Made by a program: the position numbers and the translations under genes
In this document: positions 63,557-64,000 of the stretch, one piece after another
How the letters are laid out: each line of letters opens with the position of its first letter
Position numbering within the stretch: position 1 is the first letter of the stretch
Source of the DNA: Micromussa lordhowensis
Taxonomy: Eukaryota; Cnidaria; Anthozoa; Scleractinia; Lobophylliidae
DNA: 64,000 nt
Reading direction: 5' to 3'
Assembly (NCBI GenBank): GCA_964020085.1
Contig: OZ026597.1
Location: 26,363,448 to 26,427,447 of the forward strand
Notes under the pieces: generated by a model
Told to the model about the DNA's origin: nothing
Databases searched by the model: none
Seen by the model: only the letters and a program-made list of their open reading frames with translations

Positions 63557-63730
63557 TTTGCAACTCTTCCAAGGTGTATTTTTGTTTCCAGGCGCGACAG
63601 AAAGGAATAGATGATAATGAACACGCAGTTTAATTTTTTAAAATTAGTTCTATATAAAGTAGAATACTGAGACGCGTAGTGAAATGTTGAAAGGACAAAA
63701 GGAAAAATGGAGGTTAGTGAAAAAAAAAAT

Positions 63731-63803
63731 CGACCACGACGGGAGTCGAACCCGCAATCTTCCGATCCGAAGTCGGACGCCTTATCCATTAGGCCACGCG
63801 GCC
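63731..63803 (-). tRNA. tRNA-Arg (UCG)
   Basis: Reading the - strand from 63803: GGCCGCG acceptor, TGGCCTAATGGATAAGGC (A box and D arm), anticodon stem TCCGA / TCGGA around CTTCGGA with anticodon TCG at 63770-63768, then GGTTCGACTCC (B box) and CGTGGTC closing the acceptor, discriminator G. It is 73 nt with no intron. A T9 run immediately downstream (complement of 63721-63729) is the pol III terminator. It decodes CGA codons. Confidence 0.95.
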
Positions 63804-64000
63804 GTCACCTAACGTGAACTCATTAATAAGCTTTTTTAACCCAAGTAATAGAATAAATGGTCAGCGGTAAAATTTGATATAGTTCTATAAGTAATTATAT
63901 CGTAATGTCCCCTTTGAGAATAAAACGTGTTTTACTTCGTTTTAATACTTCATTTTAGCCTTTCTGTTTTGCACTTATGAAGAGATCTTATACCATTATT

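Noticed and set aside
63130..63614. Two open frames sharing a hydrophobic peptide on opposite strands
   Set aside because: The shared peptide arises because both frames read the two arms of the same foldback; no evidence for a gene.

Overview
This is nuclear DNA from an animal, most likely a cnidarian and probably a stony coral. Genes are split by GT..AG introns in simple phases, one protein is a metazoan PRRC2/BAT2 homologue, there is a eukaryotic tRNA gene with A and B boxes and a pol III T-run, and the intergenic and intronic DNA is full of MITEs, foldback elements, tRNA-derived SINEs, LINE debris and a Penelope-like fragment. The organism call is inference; no species can be named.

Layout. 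1-3.8 kb: last four exons (+) of a PDZ-domain scaffold protein whose 5' part lies left of the window. 4.4-26 kb: two head-to-head copies of a monocarboxylate-transporter-like gene (MCT; copy A on -, 5.7-8.4 kb; copy B on +, 20.5-24.7 kb). Both have intact four-exon structures and sit in the arms of a large inverted duplication. The 12 kb between the two start codons holds a second inverted repeat pair, at least three foldback elements, a 58-bp hairpin insertion with a target duplication, and a dead LINE that contains a TIR element that in turn contains a Penelope-like GIY-YIG fragment. 26-32 kb: no gene, but a tRNA-SINE with a perfect 15-bp target duplication, another LINE tail, and several strong palindromes. 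32.1-61.7 kb: a complete PRRC2 (BAT2-like) gene of 12 coding exons (8715 nt, 2904 codons before the stop when spliced as proposed), with transposons in its large introns. 63.7 kb: tRNA-Arg(UCG) on the - strand.

Genes together. The genes do not form a functional cluster: a PDZ scaffold, two solute carriers, a translation-linked RNA-binding protein and a tRNA are ordinary neighbours in an animal genome. I see no new defence, biosynthetic or enzymatic system. The most unusual content is structural: nested inverted duplications, copy-specific insertions dated by empty sites in the partner copy, uneven divergence between the MCT copies that looks like gene conversion, and an in-frame alternative donor in PRRC2.
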